From contig NZ_LR134290.1 of the NCBI RefSeq assembly GCF_900636545.1, positions 186,001 to 250,000 on the forward strand: a stretch of 64,000 nucleotides of DNA, in the 5' to 3' direction. Made by a program: the position numbers and the translations under genes. The notes below the pieces were generated by a model. It saw only the letters and a program-made list of their open reading frames with translations, did no database searches and had not been told where the DNA came from. Below, piece after piece: positions 47,866-57,960 of this stretch. Origin of the DNA: Pseudomonas mendocina (GTDB taxonomy: Bacteria; Pseudomonadota; Gammaproteobacteria; Pseudomonadales; Pseudomonadaceae). Within the stretch, counting starts at the first letter, position 1. Each line of letters begins with the position of its first letter.

Positions 47866-48705
47866 TCAGCCCAGCAGGGACATGACCATGCCGGGCATCT
47901 GGCCGGCTTGCTTGAGCATGGAGATGCCGGACTGCATCAGCATGCTGTTCTTGGTCATGTTGGCGCTTTCCTTGGCGAAGTCGGCGTCCATGATGCGCCC
48001 CTTGGCCATGTCGGTGTTGTCCTTCATGTTGGCCAGGTTGTTGGCGGTGTGATTCAGGCGGTTGATGTTGGCGCCCAGCTGCGAACGCAGGGTGCCCACG
48101 GCGTCCAGAGCGGTTTCCAGCTCGTCCATGGCGCTACCGGCATTGGTGGCGTCATCGAGGGTCTCTGCCTTGATGGTAGTGATCGCACCGGTGACGGCGG
48201 TGAGGTTGGCGGTGGCGTTGAACGACAAGGTTTCGGCGCTGCTGGAGCCGATCTGAAAGGTCATTGCAGCGGTCAGCTTGCCACCGGCCGCGAACAGGGC
48301 TTCGCCTGCGTACTTGGTGTTGCTGATGATGTTGGTCAGCTCGTTGCCCAGTTCGTCGTACTCGGCCTTCAGCGAAGTACGGTCGTCGTCGCTGTTGGTG
48401 TCGTTCGCGGCTTGAGTGGCCAGGTCCTTCATGCGTTGCATGATGTCGGTCATCTCGCTGAAGGCGCCTTCGGCGGTTTGCAGCAGGGAGATGGAGTCAC
48501 CGGTGTTGCGCATGGCCACGTCCATGCCGCGCGACTGAGCGTTGAGGCGGGTGGCGATCTGCAGGCCGGCGGCGTCATCGGCGGCGCTGTTGATGCGCAG
48601 ACCGGTGCCCAGGCGCTGTTGGTTGGTGCCCAGGGCGTTGTTGGTTTTGCCCAGGTTGGTCTGAGTGACCAGGGAGGAGTAGTTGGTGTGAATCGACAAG
48701 GCCAT
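47866..48705 (-). CDS. Flagellin 3 (lateral LafA-type)
   Basis: 279 residues from the ATG at 48705 (MALSIHTNYSSL), which aligns with the starts of the other two; the longer frame upstream has no matching sequence. Terminal domains match flagellins 1 and 2, the centre (about 145-200, TAAMTFQIGSSSAETLSFNA) is its own. Its upstream region differs from the 139-bp duplicated spacer except for the block around GGCGACCGGC (48771-48780), so this gene probably carries the ancestral promoter. Confidence 0.92.
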   Translation of the reverse strand: MALSIHTNYSSLVTQTNLGKTNNALGTNQQRLGTGLRINSAADDAAGLQIATRLNAQSRGMDVAMRNTGDSISLLQTAEGAFSEMTDIMQRMKDLATQAANDTNSDDDRTSLKAEYDELGNELTNIISNTKYAGEALFAAGGKLTAAMTFQIGSSSAETLSFNATANLTAVTGAITTIKAETLDDATNAGSAMDELETALDAVGTLRSQLGANINRLNHTANNLANMKDNTDMAKGRIMDADFAKESANMTKNSMLMQSGISMLKQAGQMPGMVMSLLG

Positions 48706-48896
48706 GATCGTAATCCTTCGTGCGGTGAGCGCGGAATGAAGCTGGCTGTGATTGCCTGCTGAAGGTGAAGGGCGACCGGCCTTTGACACTGATTAAATGG
48801 CGCGGATGTTTTTCCTGGGCTGCGGTGGAGTTTTGGTACGGGCCTTGGCCATTCGTTGAAAAATGTGGGTGCGGCGGTGGGGGCGGGGCAGTAATG

Positions 48897-48922
48897 AAAA
48901 CGGCGACCCGAAGGTCGCCGTT
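48897..48922 (-). terminator. Terminator downstream of rubredoxin
   Basis: AACGGCGACC, loop CGAA, GGTCGCCGTT; on the minus strand the stem is followed by TTTCATT. It separates rubredoxin from the flagellins. Confidence 0.85.
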
Positions 48923-48942
48923 GTCGTATTGCCAGGGCTGGA

Positions 48943-49110
48943 TCAGCCGATTTCGATCATCTCGAAATCCATCTTGCCGACGCCGCAGTCGGGGCACAGC
49001 CAGTCTTCCGGCACGTCTTCCCAGCGGGTGCCGGGGGCGATGCCGTCATCCGGCCAGCCCTGGCTCTCGTCGTAAATCAGTCCACAGACCACGCATTGCC
49101 ACTTCTTCAT
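48943..49110 (-). CDS. rubA: Rubredoxin
   Basis: A 55-residue protein beginning [20 protein letters not shown]. The iron is held by two CxxC pairs, CVVC (6-9) and CPDC (39-42); the [20 protein letters not shown] core is the rubredoxin signature. It is an electron carrier, in Pseudomonas usually for alkane hydroxylases or oxidative-stress reductases. In P. aeruginosa rubredoxin genes (rubA1, rubA2) lie next to the glc genes, as here. A ribosome-binding site (GAGGT) precedes the ATG. Confidence 0.95.
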   Translation of the reverse strand: MKKWQCVVCGLIYDESQGWPDDGIAPGTRWEDVPEDWLCPDCGVGKMDFEMIEIG

Positions 49111-49243
49111 ATCGACCTCGGGTGAATCTCACGGTGCCGGCACGCTACCGCAATTGCACGGATGCGCCAAGCCGGCTGGCGGCAATCGTCGCCAGCCGGG
49201 GGCCAACCAAAGTCGGGTCGTGCGATAGACGACCCGTGTCGCG

Positions 49244-50944
49244 TTAGCGAGCGGCCATCAGCGGGTCGGTCAGCGCCATGCCATACATCGTCACCAGCGC
49301 GATCACGCCGGCTACGGCCAGGTAGTACAGCGTCGGCAGAATGGTCTTGCGCAGGGTGATGCCTTCGCGCCCGAGCAGGCCGACGGTCGCCGAAGCCGCC
49401 ACCACGTTGTGAATGGCGATCATGTTGCCCGCCGCTGCACCGACCGACTGCACTGCCACCATCATCGCCCCGGACACGCCGATCAGCTCGGCTGCATTGA
49501 GCTGGAACTGCGACAGCATCAGGTTGGACACAGTGTTGGAGCCGGCGATGAAGGCGCCCAGTGCGCCCACGGCCGGTGCGAAGAACGGATACACGCCACC
49601 AACGCTGTCGGCCACCAGTTGCGCCATGGCCACCGGCATCGACACCAGGTCGCTGCCGTTGACCCCGGAGTTGATCAGGATACGCACCATGGGGATGGTG
49701 AAGATCAGCACGAAGCCCGCACCGAGCAGGGTCTTGCTCGACTCGCCCACCGCCGCCTTCAGTTCGGAGAAGCGCATGCGATGCAGGAAGAAGGTCACCA
49801 GCACCACCATGCACAGGATGCCACCCGGCAGGTACAGCGGCTCGATGGTGCCGGACACGCCGGTCTCACCGAGGATGTCCTTCCAGCCGAAGGTAAAGCT
49901 CATCAGTGCCGCTTTCACCTCGGGGAAGGTGCGCGAGATCACCAGGAACACCGCCAGCAGCAGGTAGGGCGCCCACGCCATGGGTACCGAAATCGGCGCC
50001 TTGCCGGCCACCTCTTCCAGTTTCATTTCGATCTTGCCCATCCAGTCGGACGGCCAGTCCTTGGCATCGGCGAAGTCCCAGGTGTCCTTGGGCAGCAGAA
50101 AGCCGGCCTTGGCTGCCGGTACCACGATGGCCAGGCCGACCAGGGCGCCGATCATCGAGGGGAATTCCGGGCCGAGGAACACGCCGGCCGCCATGTACGG
50201 CAGGGAGAAGGCGAAGGCGGTGAAGATAGCGAACGGCGCGATGGCCAGGCCTTCCTTCCAGCTCTGATTCTTGCCGAAGAAGCGGGTCATGATCATCACC
50301 ATGATCAGCGGCATCAGCAGGCCGATCAGGCCGTGGGTGATGGCCACGCGTGAATAGATCAGGTGGAAGAAGGTTTCCCAAGTGCTGCCGGTAGCCGCCA
50401 ATTGCTCGGTGATGCCGGTTCTGTCCAGACCGGCGCCGACGCCCACCAGGATCGGCGTACCCACCGCACCGAACGACACCGGTGTGGATTGCACCATCAT
50501 CCCCAGTACCACCGCAGCCAGTGCCGGGAAGCCCAGTGCCACCAGCAGCGGTGCGGCCACTGCGGCCGGGGTGCCGAAGCCGGAGGCGCCCTCGATGAAG
50601 CAGCCAAACAGCCAGGCGACGATCAGCGCCTGCACGCGGCGGTCCGGGCTGATGTTGGAGAAACCCCGGCGAATCGCCGCGATGCCACCAGAGTGCTTGA
50701 GGGTGTTCAGCAGCAGGATAGCGCCGAAGATGATCCACAGGATCGAGGCCGTGAGAATCAGCCCCTGCAAGCTGGAGGCAATGACCCGGTTGAGGGACAT
50801 GTCCCAGGCCAGCAGGCCGATCAGGGCGGTGAGGACGAACACCAGCGGCATCGCGTACTTGGCCGGCCAGCGAAAGCCGATCAGCAGTACACCCGCCAGT
50901 ACCAGTGGCACGAAGGCCAGGATGGACAGCAGCGTTTGACTCAT
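49244..50944 (-). CDS. glcA: Glycolate/lactate permease of the LctP family (GlcA)
   Basis: 566 residues with about 13 membrane helices. LctP-family marks: [24 protein letters not shown] and [17 protein letters not shown]. The start at 50944 ([18 protein letters not shown]) is preceded by AAGGAA. LldP and GlcA are close relatives that both carry glycolate and lactate; I choose GlcA because it is the last gene of a glcDEFGBA arrangement like that of E. coli. Imports glycolate with protons. An REP pair separates it from glcB, so it may also have its own promoter. Confidence 0.85.
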   Translation of the reverse strand: MSQTLLSILAFVPLVLAGVLLIGFRWPAKYAMPLVFVLTALIGLLAWDMSLNRVIASSLQGLILTASILWIIFGAILLLNTLKHSGGIAAIRRGFSNISPDRRVQALIVAWLFGCFIEGASGFGTPAAVAAPLLVALGFPALAAVVLGMMVQSTPVSFGAVGTPILVGVGAGLDRTGITEQLAATGSTWETFFHLIYSRVAITHGLIGLLMPLIMVMIMTRFFGKNQSWKEGLAIAPFAIFTAFAFSLPYMAAGVFLGPEFPSMIGALVGLAIVVPAAKAGFLLPKDTWDFADAKDWPSDWMGKIEMKLEEVAGKAPISVPMAWAPYLLLAVFLVISRTFPEVKAALMSFTFGWKDILGETGVSGTIEPLYLPGGILCMVVLVTFFLHRMRFSELKAAVGESSKTLLGAGFVLIFTIPMVRILINSGVNGSDLVSMPVAMAQLVADSVGGVYPFFAPAVGALGAFIAGSNTVSNLMLSQFQLNAAELIGVSGAMMVAVQSVGAAAGNMIAIHNVVAASATVGLLGREGITLRKTILPTLYYLAVAGVIALVTMYGMALTDPLMAAR

Positions 50945-51128
50945 GGGTTGGTTCCTTCTTTTTCTTGTGAACCACAGTTTTCCGGGGATACCCGGCGCCA
51001 CGCATCTGGAAGAGCCGGGCACTACGGCGCCGGCCTTTCCGCGAGCCGCGACGGCAGGGATCACCCATCGCCGCGCTCATGCTCGAAAGCCCCGACGGCT
51101 AGAAACCGTCAGGGCTTGTTACTGCTCA

Positions 51129-51191
51129 GTGGGAGGGGCTTTAGCCGCGAGCTTTTTGTAGTTGGTTTGTCGCGGCTAAAGCCCCTCCCAC
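51129..51191. repeat. REP-type inverted pair between glcB and glcA
   Basis: GTGGGAGGGGCTTTAGCCGC and its complement, separated by about 19 bp. Same family as the pair at 58817-58875. Confidence 0.87.
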
Positions 51192-51196
51192 ATTAC

Positions 51197-53374
51197 TTAG
51201 GCCTCCTGCTTGAAACGCAGTCGCCAGGCATGCAGCAGCGGCTCGGTATAGCCGGACGGCTGCTCGCGGCCCTTGAACACCAAGTCACTGGCAGCGCGGA
51301 AGGCATGGGACTGCTCGAAGTTCGGCGCCATCGGGCGGTAGGCCGGATCGCCGGCGTTCTGCCCGTCGACCACGCGGGCCATGCGCTGCAGCGTCTCGCG
51401 CACCTGGGCCTCGCTGACCACACCGTGGTGCAGCCAGTTGGCGATATGTTGGGCGGAGATGCGCAGGGTGGCGCGGTCTTCCATCAGGCCGACGTTGTGG
51501 ATGTCCGGCACCTTGGAGCAGCCGACACCCTGCTCGACCCAGCGCACCACGTAACCGAGGATGCCCTGGCAGTTGTTGTCCAGCTCCTGCTGGATATCGC
51601 TGGCGCTCCACGGCCGCTCGGCGCTGACCGGCACGCTGAGCAGATCGTTGAGCAGGCTGTCGCGCTGGCTGGCCAGGTCGATCAACTCCAGCTCGCTCTG
51701 CACCGCCTGCACGTCGATCTGGTGATAGTGCAGGGCGTGCAGCACGGCTGCGGTCGGCGACGGCACCCAGGCGGTGTTGGCGCCGGCTTTCGGGTGGCCG
51801 ATCTTCTGTTCGAGCATGGCGGCCATCAGATCCGGCATGGCCCACATGCCCTTGCCGATCTGCGCCTTGCCGCGCAGGCCGCAGGCCAGGCCTACCAGCA
51901 CGTTGTTACGCTCGTAGGCCTGAATCCAGGCACTGGATTTCATGTCGCCCTTGCGCAGCATCGCGCCGGCTTCCATGGCGGTGTGCATCTCGTCGCCGGT
52001 GCGGTCGAGAAAGCCGGTGTTGATGAAGGCCACGCGCGCGCTGGCGGCCTCGATGCAGGCCTTGAGGTTGACGCTGGTGCGCCGCTCCTCGTCCATGATG
52101 CCCATTTTCAGGGTATTGGCCGGCATGCCCAGCAGTTGCTCGACGCGACCGAACAGTTCGTTGGCGAAGGCCACTTCGAACGGCCCGTGCATCTTCGGTT
52201 TGACGATATAGACGCTGCCGGTGCGCGAGTTACCGCGGCGCTTGAGGTCATGCAGGGCGATCAGGCTAGTGACCACCGCATCGAGGATGCCCTCGGGAAT
52301 TTCCAAGCCTTCACCGTCGATGATCGCCGGGTTGCTCATCAGGTGGCCGACGTTGCGGATGAACAGCAATGAACGACCGTGCAGGGTCAGTTCGCCGCCA
52401 TCGGCTGCGGTGTAGACGCGATCCGCATTGAGACGGCGGGTGATGCGCTTGCCGCCCTTGTCCAGGTCCTCGGCCAGGTCACCCTTCATCAGGCCCAGCC
52501 AGTTGCGGTAGACCACCACCTTGTCGGCGGCGTCGACGGCAGCCACGGAGTCCTCGCAGTCCATGATGGTCGACAGCGCCGCCTCCATCAGCACGTCCTT
52601 CACTCCGGCGGCGTCGGTACGGCCGATGGGGCTACCCGCGTCGATCTGGATCTCGAAGTGCAGGCCGTTGTTCTTCAGCAGCACGGCGCTCGGCGTGGCA
52701 GCCTCGCCCTGGAAACCGACGAACTTCTCCGGTTGCGCCAGCGAAGTCTGCGCGCCGCTGCTCAGGGTTACCTGCAGTTGGCCGGCGACCACGGCATAGG
52801 CACTGGCATCTGCGTGCGAGCCCTGGGCCAGTGGGGCGGCCTGGTCGAGGAATGAGCGGGCGAAGGCGATCACCTTGGCGCCGCGCACTTCGTTATAGCC
52901 TGGGCCTTTGCTGGCGCCACCTTCTTCGCTGATGGCATCGGTGCCGTATAGGGCGTCATACAACGAGCCCCAACGGGCGTTGGCGGCGTTCAGCGCATAA
53001 CGCGCATTCATCACCGGCACGACCAGCTGTGGGCCGGCCTGGGTGGCGATCTCGCTGTCGACATTGGCGGTGGTCGCCTTGACCTGCTCCGGCTGCGGCA
53101 GCAGATAGCCGATGGAGCCGAGGAAGGCGCGGTAGGCGTTCATGTCAGTGATCGGCCCGGGGTTGGCGCGGTGCCAGCTATCCAGCTCGCTCTGCAGGCG
53201 GTCACGCTCGGCCAGCAACGCACGATTGCGTGGCGCCAGGTCGTGCACCAGCGCATCGAAACCGCTCCAGAAGGCATTGGCTTCGACACCGCTGCCGGGC
53301 AGCACCTCGCTTTCGATGAATTGCTTGAGCTCGGCGGCCACTTGCAGGCGCTGACATTGCACGCGTTCGGTCAT
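51197..53374 (-). CDS. glcB: Malate synthase G
   Basis: 725 residues, the long monomeric form. It condenses glyoxylate with acetyl-CoA to malate. Typical segments: [44 protein letters not shown] (active-site region), [42 protein letters not shown] and the C-terminal [37 protein letters not shown] precedes the start. It uses the glyoxylate made by GlcDEF. Confidence 0.97.
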   Translation of the reverse strand: MTERVQCQRLQVAAELKQFIESEVLPGSGVEANAFWSGFDALVHDLAPRNRALLAERDRLQSELDSWHRANPGPITDMNAYRAFLGSIGYLLPQPEQVKATTANVDSEIATQAGPQLVVPVMNARYALNAANARWGSLYDALYGTDAISEEGGASKGPGYNEVRGAKVIAFARSFLDQAAPLAQGSHADASAYAVVAGQLQVTLSSGAQTSLAQPEKFVGFQGEAATPSAVLLKNNGLHFEIQIDAGSPIGRTDAAGVKDVLMEAALSTIMDCEDSVAAVDAADKVVVYRNWLGLMKGDLAEDLDKGGKRITRRLNADRVYTAADGGELTLHGRSLLFIRNVGHLMSNPAIIDGEGLEIPEGILDAVVTSLIALHDLKRRGNSRTGSVYIVKPKMHGPFEVAFANELFGRVEQLLGMPANTLKMGIMDEERRTSVNLKACIEAASARVAFINTGFLDRTGDEMHTAMEAGAMLRKGDMKSSAWIQAYERNNVLVGLACGLRGKAQIGKGMWAMPDLMAAMLEQKIGHPKAGANTAWVPSPTAAVLHALHYHQIDVQAVQSELELIDLASQRDSLLNDLLSVPVSAERPWSASDIQQELDNNCQGILGYVVRWVEQGVGCSKVPDIHNVGLMEDRATLRISAQHIANWLHHGVVSEAQVRETLQRMARVVDGQNAGDPAYRPMAPNFEQSHAFRAASDLVFKGREQPSGYTEPLLHAWRLRFKQEA

Positions 53375-53501
53375 GTTGCTGTTCTCCTGTCTAATCGCTT
53401 GCTAGAGGGGCCAGTCGTTGTCTGTTGGAACCCTCTTCCGTCACTTCGTGACACCTTCTCCCAGAGGGAGAAGGTCATCAGTTGGCGGCTGCGCCGCATG
53501 T

Positions 53502-53900
53502 TTAAAGGGCCGCAATACCCGCCTTGGCCACTTGCGCATCCTGTTCGGCCTTGACCCCGGACACGCCGACGGCACCGACCACCTGGCCGTCCACCAGCAC
53601 GGGTACACCGCCCTCCAGCGAGGTGATCAGTGGCGCGCTGACGAAGGCGGTGCGACCGCCGTTGACCATGTCCTCGTAGCCCTTAGTTTCGCGGCGGCCG
53701 ATGGCGGCGCTGCGAGCCTTCTCGGTGGCGATGTAGGCGCCGATGGGTGCACAGCCATCGAGGCGCTCCAGGGCCAGCGGATGACCGCCGTCGTCGACCA
53801 CGGCGATGGCCACGGCCCAGCCCTGTTGCTGCGCTTCGCTGCGGGCCGCCTGGAGGATCTGGCTGGCTTCGCTCTGGCTGAGTACGGCTTTATGTTGCAT
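53502..53900 (-). CDS. glcG: GlcG family heme-binding/DUF336 protein
   Basis: 132 residues of the GlcG/HbpS (DUF336) family: ILQAARSEAQQQGWAVAIAVVDDGGHPLALERLDGC and LEGGVPVLVDGQVVGAVGVSGV. Role in glycolate use is unknown; relatives bind heme or act as sensors. It lies between glcF and glcB in the operon. Confidence 0.9.
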   Translation of the reverse strand: MQHKAVLSQSEASQILQAARSEAQQQGWAVAIAVVDDGGHPLALERLDGCAPIGAYIATEKARSAAIGRRETKGYEDMVNGGRTAFVSAPLITSLEGGVPVLVDGQVVGAVGVSGVKAEQDAQVAKAGIAAL

Positions 53901-53975
53901 GGCATACCTCGTGTTCTTGGTTTTTCTCCCTTCTCCCGTAAATGGGAGGAGGGCTGGGGGAGAGGGTTCAGGCTT

Positions 53976-55193
53976 TCAGCCCATCGCCTCCTCGACGATC
54001 TCGATCCAATGGCGCACCGGCGTACGCCCGGCGCCGTCCAGGTGGGTCTGGCAGCCGATATTGGCGGTGACGATGGCATCCGGTTTGCCGCTTTCCAGGG
54101 CGTTCAACTTGTTATCGCGAAGCTGCCGCGACAGCTCCGGCTGGGTCAGCGAATAGGTGCCGGCCGAGCCGCAGCACAGATGGCTATCCGGCACGGCGGT
54201 CAGGCCAAAGCCGAGGCGCGTCAGTACGCCTTCCACCGCGCCGCCGAGCTTCTGCGCATGCTGCAGGGTGCAGGGGCAATGGAAGGCCAGGCGCTGCTCG
54301 GCACGTACCTGCAGCTGTTCCAGGGCCTCGCCCTGCAGCACCTCGACCAGATCCTTGGCCAGGGCGCTGACCCGCGCTGCCTTGCTCGCATAAGCCGGGT
54401 CGCTGGCGAGCAGGTGGCCGTAATCCTTGACGAAGGCGCCGCAGCCGCTGGCAGTCTGCACGATGGCCTCGGCACCGGCTTCGATGGTTGGCCACCAGGC
54501 GTCGATGTTCTGCCGGGCGCGTTGTACCCCGGCTTCCTGGGCGTTGAGGTGATAGTCCACGGCGCCGCAGCAGCCGGCTTCGCGGATCGGCGTGACGCTG
54601 ATGCCGAGGCGATCCAGCACGCGTGCGCTGGCGGCATTGGTGTTGGGCGACAGCCCCGGTTGCACGCAGCCTTCGAGCATCAGCACGCGGCGTGTGTGCT
54701 GCGTGGTCGGGCGCGGCTTGGCCGGGCGAATCTCGCGCGGCAGCTTGGCCTTGAGTGCGGCCGGCAGCAGCGGGCGCAGGGCCAGACCGGTCTGGGTCAG
54801 CGCCTTGAACAGTGCCGGGCGCGGCACCACGGTGCGCAGGCCCTGGCGCAGCAGGCGCTCGTTCAGCGGTCGAGCTACCTGGCTTTCGGCGACTTCGCGG
54901 CCAATATCCAGCAGGTTGTGGTACTGCACACCGGACGGGCAGGTGGTTTCGCAGTTGCGGCAGGTCAGGCAGCGGTCCAGGTGCTCCTGGGTCTTGGCTG
55001 TGACTTCGTTACCTTCGAGCATCTGCTTGATCAGGTAGATACGCCCGCGCGGGCCGTCCAGCTCGTCGCCGAGCAGCTGGTAGGTCGGGCACGTGGCGTT
55101 GCAGAAGCCGCAGTGTACGCAGGAGCGCAGAATGCGTTCGGCTTCCTCGGCGCGCGGCAGGCGCTTGGCCTGTTCACTCAAATTGGTCTGCAC
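53976..55193 (-). CDS. glcF: Glycolate oxidase iron-sulfur subunit GlcF
   Basis: 405 residues. Two 4Fe-4S motifs near the N-terminus (CVHCGFCNATCP at about 26-37 and CLTCRNCETTCPSG at about 76-89) and two CCG-type cysteine-rich domains (EAGCCGAVDYHL, DSHLCCGSAGTYSLTQP). It takes electrons from the flavin subunits GlcD/GlcE towards the respiratory chain. It starts 3 bp after glcE. Confidence 0.96.
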   Translation of the reverse strand: MQTNLSEQAKRLPRAEEAERILRSCVHCGFCNATCPTYQLLGDELDGPRGRIYLIKQMLEGNEVTAKTQEHLDRCLTCRNCETTCPSGVQYHNLLDIGREVAESQVARPLNERLLRQGLRTVVPRPALFKALTQTGLALRPLLPAALKAKLPREIRPAKPRPTTQHTRRVLMLEGCVQPGLSPNTNAASARVLDRLGISVTPIREAGCCGAVDYHLNAQEAGVQRARQNIDAWWPTIEAGAEAIVQTASGCGAFVKDYGHLLASDPAYASKAARVSALAKDLVEVLQGEALEQLQVRAEQRLAFHCPCTLQHAQKLGGAVEGVLTRLGFGLTAVPDSHLCCGSAGTYSLTQPELSRQLRDNKLNALESGKPDAIVTANIGCQTHLDGAGRTPVRHWIEIVEEAMG

Positions 55194-55196
55194 GTC

Positions 55197-56252
55197 TTAT
55201 ACCTCGGCGTACATGCGGCCAGGGTTGAAGATGCCCTGGGGGTCGAGCTGGTTTTTCAGCTGGCGCTGGTAGCGCAGCAGCGGTGCAGCCAGCGGCTGGA
55301 AAGGTTGTGCCTGGCCGGCAGCGAAGCAGGTGGCGTGGCCGCCGAGCTTGGCCGTGACGCGCTGGATCAGCTCACCGTCGGCGTCGGTCTTGAGCCAGCG
55401 CTGCGCGCCGCCCCAGTCGATCAGCTGGCGGCCGGGCACATCGAGAATGCCGCTGTTGGCCGGCAGCGACAGGCGCCACAGCGTGCCGCTGGCGCTGAAG
55501 AACGGCAGGCGCTGTTCGCGCAGCTCATGCCAGTAGCCGTTGTCGATCTCCTCGCCACCGAGGCGTTGGCGCGCGGCCTGAACCGAGCCTTCGCCGCCTT
55601 CCAGGCGCAGGTGCAGCGCAGCACCGTCATGGCTGGCGGCGCTGATCGGCAATGGCTGCTGGCCCCATTCGGCGAGTTTGTTCAGGGCATGCAGGGCGTC
55701 CACTTCCAGGCGCAAGCTGAGCACCTGGCGCGGTTTGGGCAGCACCTTGATCGACACCTCGGCGAGCAGGCCGAGGCAGCCGAAGCTGCCGGCCATCAGG
55801 CGTGACAGGTCGTAGCCGGCGACGTTCTTCATCACCTCGCCGCCGAAGCGCAGCAGCTTGCCCTGGCCGGTGATCACCCGAGTGCCGAGCACCTGATCAC
55901 GCACCGAGCCGGCCCAGGGGCGGCGCGGGCCGGACAGCCCGGCGGCAACCATGCCGCCCAGGGTGGCGCCATCGCCCAGATGCGGCGGTTCGCACGGCAA
56001 CATCTGGTTGTTCGCCTCCAGCGCGGCCTCGATCTCGGCCAGCGGCGTGCCGGCGCGGGCACTGAGCACCAGTTCGGTGGGGTCGTAGTTGACGATCCCG
56101 CGATGCTGGCGGGTGTCCAGCACTTCACCCGGGGTGGCGCGACCCAGATGGGCCTTGCTGCCGCTGCCCTGGATGCGCAGCGGCGTGGCGCTGTTGAGCG
56201 CGTGGTTGACCTGTTCCAGCAGCGCGGCGCTGGCATCGAAATCATGCTGCAT
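55197..56252 (-). CDS. glcE: Glycolate oxidase FAD-binding subunit GlcE
   Basis: 351 residues from the ATG at 56252 (MQHDFDASAALLEQV), overlapping the glcD stop by one base. FAD_binding_4 domain (about 20-170) with LRIQGSGSKAHLGR and LPCEPPHLGDGATLGGMVAAGLSGP. It lacks the C-terminal catalytic half found in GlcD, as usual for GlcE. Confidence 0.95.
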   Translation of the reverse strand: MQHDFDASAALLEQVNHALNSATPLRIQGSGSKAHLGRATPGEVLDTRQHRGIVNYDPTELVLSARAGTPLAEIEAALEANNQMLPCEPPHLGDGATLGGMVAAGLSGPRRPWAGSVRDQVLGTRVITGQGKLLRFGGEVMKNVAGYDLSRLMAGSFGCLGLLAEVSIKVLPKPRQVLSLRLEVDALHALNKLAEWGQQPLPISAASHDGAALHLRLEGGEGSVQAARQRLGGEEIDNGYWHELREQRLPFFSASGTLWRLSLPANSGILDVPGRQLIDWGGAQRWLKTDADGELIQRVTAKLGGHATCFAAGQAQPFQPLAAPLLRYQRQLKNQLDPQGIFNPGRMYAEV

Positions 56253-57751
56253 CAGAAGCGCTCCAGTTCCGGGAAGGGCAGTTGGCCGTGGTGCACGTGC
56301 ATGGCGCCGAACTCGGCGCAGCGGTGCAGGGTGGGGATGTTCTTGCCCGGATTGAGCAGGCCGCTGGGGTCGAACGCCGCCTTCACCGCGTGGAACAGAG
56401 TGATCTCGTCGCTGTTGAACTGTGCGCACATCTGGTTGATCTTCTCGCGGCCGACGCCGTGTTCGCCGGTGATGCTGCCGCCGACCTTGACGCAGAGTTC
56501 GAGGATCTTGCCGCCGATGGCTTCGGCGCGCTCCAGTTCGCCAGGCACGTTGGCATCGAAGAGGATCAGCGGGTGCATGTTGCCGTCGCCGGCATGGAAC
56601 ACGTTGGCCACGCGCAGGCCGTACTCCTCGGACAGCTCGGCGATGCCGCGCAAAACACCGGGCAGCTCGCGGCGCGGGATGGTGCCGTCCATGCAGTAGT
56701 AGTCCGGCGAGATGCGCCCGACTGCGGGGAAGGCGTTCTTGCGTCCGGCCCAGAATTTCACCCGCTCGGCTTCGTCGCGGGCCAGGCGCACGTCGGTGGC
56801 GCCGGCCTTTTCCAGCACCTCACGCACGCGCTCGCAGTCGTCGGCGACGTCGGCCTCCACTCCGTCCAGCTCGCAGAGCAGGATGGCTTCGGCCTCCACC
56901 GGGTAACCGGCGTGAATAAAGTCTTCGGCGGCGCGAATCGCCAGGTTGTCCATCATCTCCAGGCCGCCGGGGATGATGCCGGCGGCGATGATGTCACCCA
57001 CGGCGAGGCCGGCCTTTTCCACCGAGTCGAAGGCCGCCAGCAGCACCTTGGCCACCTGCGGCTTGGGCAGCAGCTTGACCGTCACCTCGGTGACGATGCC
57101 GAGCATGCCTTCGGAGCCGGTGAACAGCGCCAGCAGGTCGAAGCCCGGCGCGTCCAGGGCATCGCTGCCGAGGGTCATGAACTCGCCTTCGACGGTGAGG
57201 ATGTCCACCTTGAGCAGGTTGTGCACGGTCAGGCCGTACTTCAGGCAGTGCACGCCGCCGGCGTTCTCGGCGACGTTGCCGCCGATGGAACAGGCGATCT
57301 GCGAGGATGGGTCGGGGGCGTAATACAGGTCGAAGGGCGCGGCGGCCTGGGAGATCGCCAGGTTGCGCACGCCAGGTTGCACGCGGGCGAAGCGACCCTC
57401 GCGGTTGATCTCGAGAATCTGGTTGAAGCGCGCCATCACCAGCAGGATGCCCTGCTCCAGCGGCAGCGCGCCGCCGGACAGGCCGGTGCCGGCACCGCGG
57501 GCGACCACCGGCACGCCACGGGCGTGGCAGAGCTTGAGCAGCTGCTGCACCTGCTCGATGCGCTCGGGCAGCACCACCAGCATGGGCGTGGTGCGATAGG
57601 CGGACAGGCCATCGCACTCGTAAGGCTTGAGGTCTTCCTGGGTGTGCAGGATGTCGAGGTCGGGCAGGTGCTGGCGCAACTCGGTCAGCAGCGCGGCCTT
57701 GTCGACCTTGGGCAGTGCGCCGTCGACGCGCTCGTCGTACAGAATGCTCAT
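56252..57751 (-). CDS. glcD: Glycolate oxidase catalytic subunit GlcD
   Basis: 499 residues: FAD_binding_4 (about 55-195, VPVVARGAGTGLSGGALPL, CSIGGNVAENAGGVHCLKYG) and FAD-oxidase C domain (about 230-470, with NVFHAGDGNMHPL and GGSITGEHGVGREK). Oxidises glycolate to glyoxylate. First gene of the operon, divergent from glcC, with a GlcC-type operator about 100 bp upstream. Confidence 0.97.
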   Translation of the reverse strand: MSILYDERVDGALPKVDKAALLTELRQHLPDLDILHTQEDLKPYECDGLSAYRTTPMLVVLPERIEQVQQLLKLCHARGVPVVARGAGTGLSGGALPLEQGILLVMARFNQILEINREGRFARVQPGVRNLAISQAAAPFDLYYAPDPSSQIACSIGGNVAENAGGVHCLKYGLTVHNLLKVDILTVEGEFMTLGSDALDAPGFDLLALFTGSEGMLGIVTEVTVKLLPKPQVAKVLLAAFDSVEKAGLAVGDIIAAGIIPGGLEMMDNLAIRAAEDFIHAGYPVEAEAILLCELDGVEADVADDCERVREVLEKAGATDVRLARDEAERVKFWAGRKNAFPAVGRISPDYYCMDGTIPRRELPGVLRGIAELSEEYGLRVANVFHAGDGNMHPLILFDANVPGELERAEAIGGKILELCVKVGGSITGEHGVGREKINQMCAQFNSDEITLFHAVKAAFDPSGLLNPGKNIPTLHRCAEFGAMHVHHGQLPFPELERF

Positions 57752-57851
57752 GGCAGGCTCAATCGTGAACGTTGTTTTTATAAGCGGTCATCCCGCGACC
57801 ATGGGCCGTATGTTTAGGCTGCCTAAATTTTTACGTCCACCCTCCGTGCTG

Positions 57852-57864
57852 CTGGTAGGACCAG
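57852..57864. promoter_or_regulatory. Candidate GlcC operator, glcD-proximal
   Basis: CTGGTAGGACCAG: arms CTGGT/ACCAG around a 3-bp centre, the form used by FadR-subfamily GntR regulators such as LldR, PdhR and GlcC. 101 bp upstream of the glcD start codon. Confidence 0.7.
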
Positions 57865-57960
57865 TTTCTTTCGTCAGCCTTTCACACAAAACTTGGCAAA
57901 GTGCTTATCCTCATGGGCTTTGATCATAGCTTCCGGATGTGACGTGCATGCTCGCGTCAG

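Noticed and set aside
49244..50944. Annotation as L-lactate permease LldP
   Set aside because: LldP and GlcA cannot be separated by motifs, but there is no lldD/dld gene nearby and the order glcDEFGBA favours GlcA; lactate transport remains possible.
53418..55805. 795-residue ORF opposite glcG and glcF
   Set aside because: Shadow of the glc genes; Ala/Gly/Gln-rich and without motifs.
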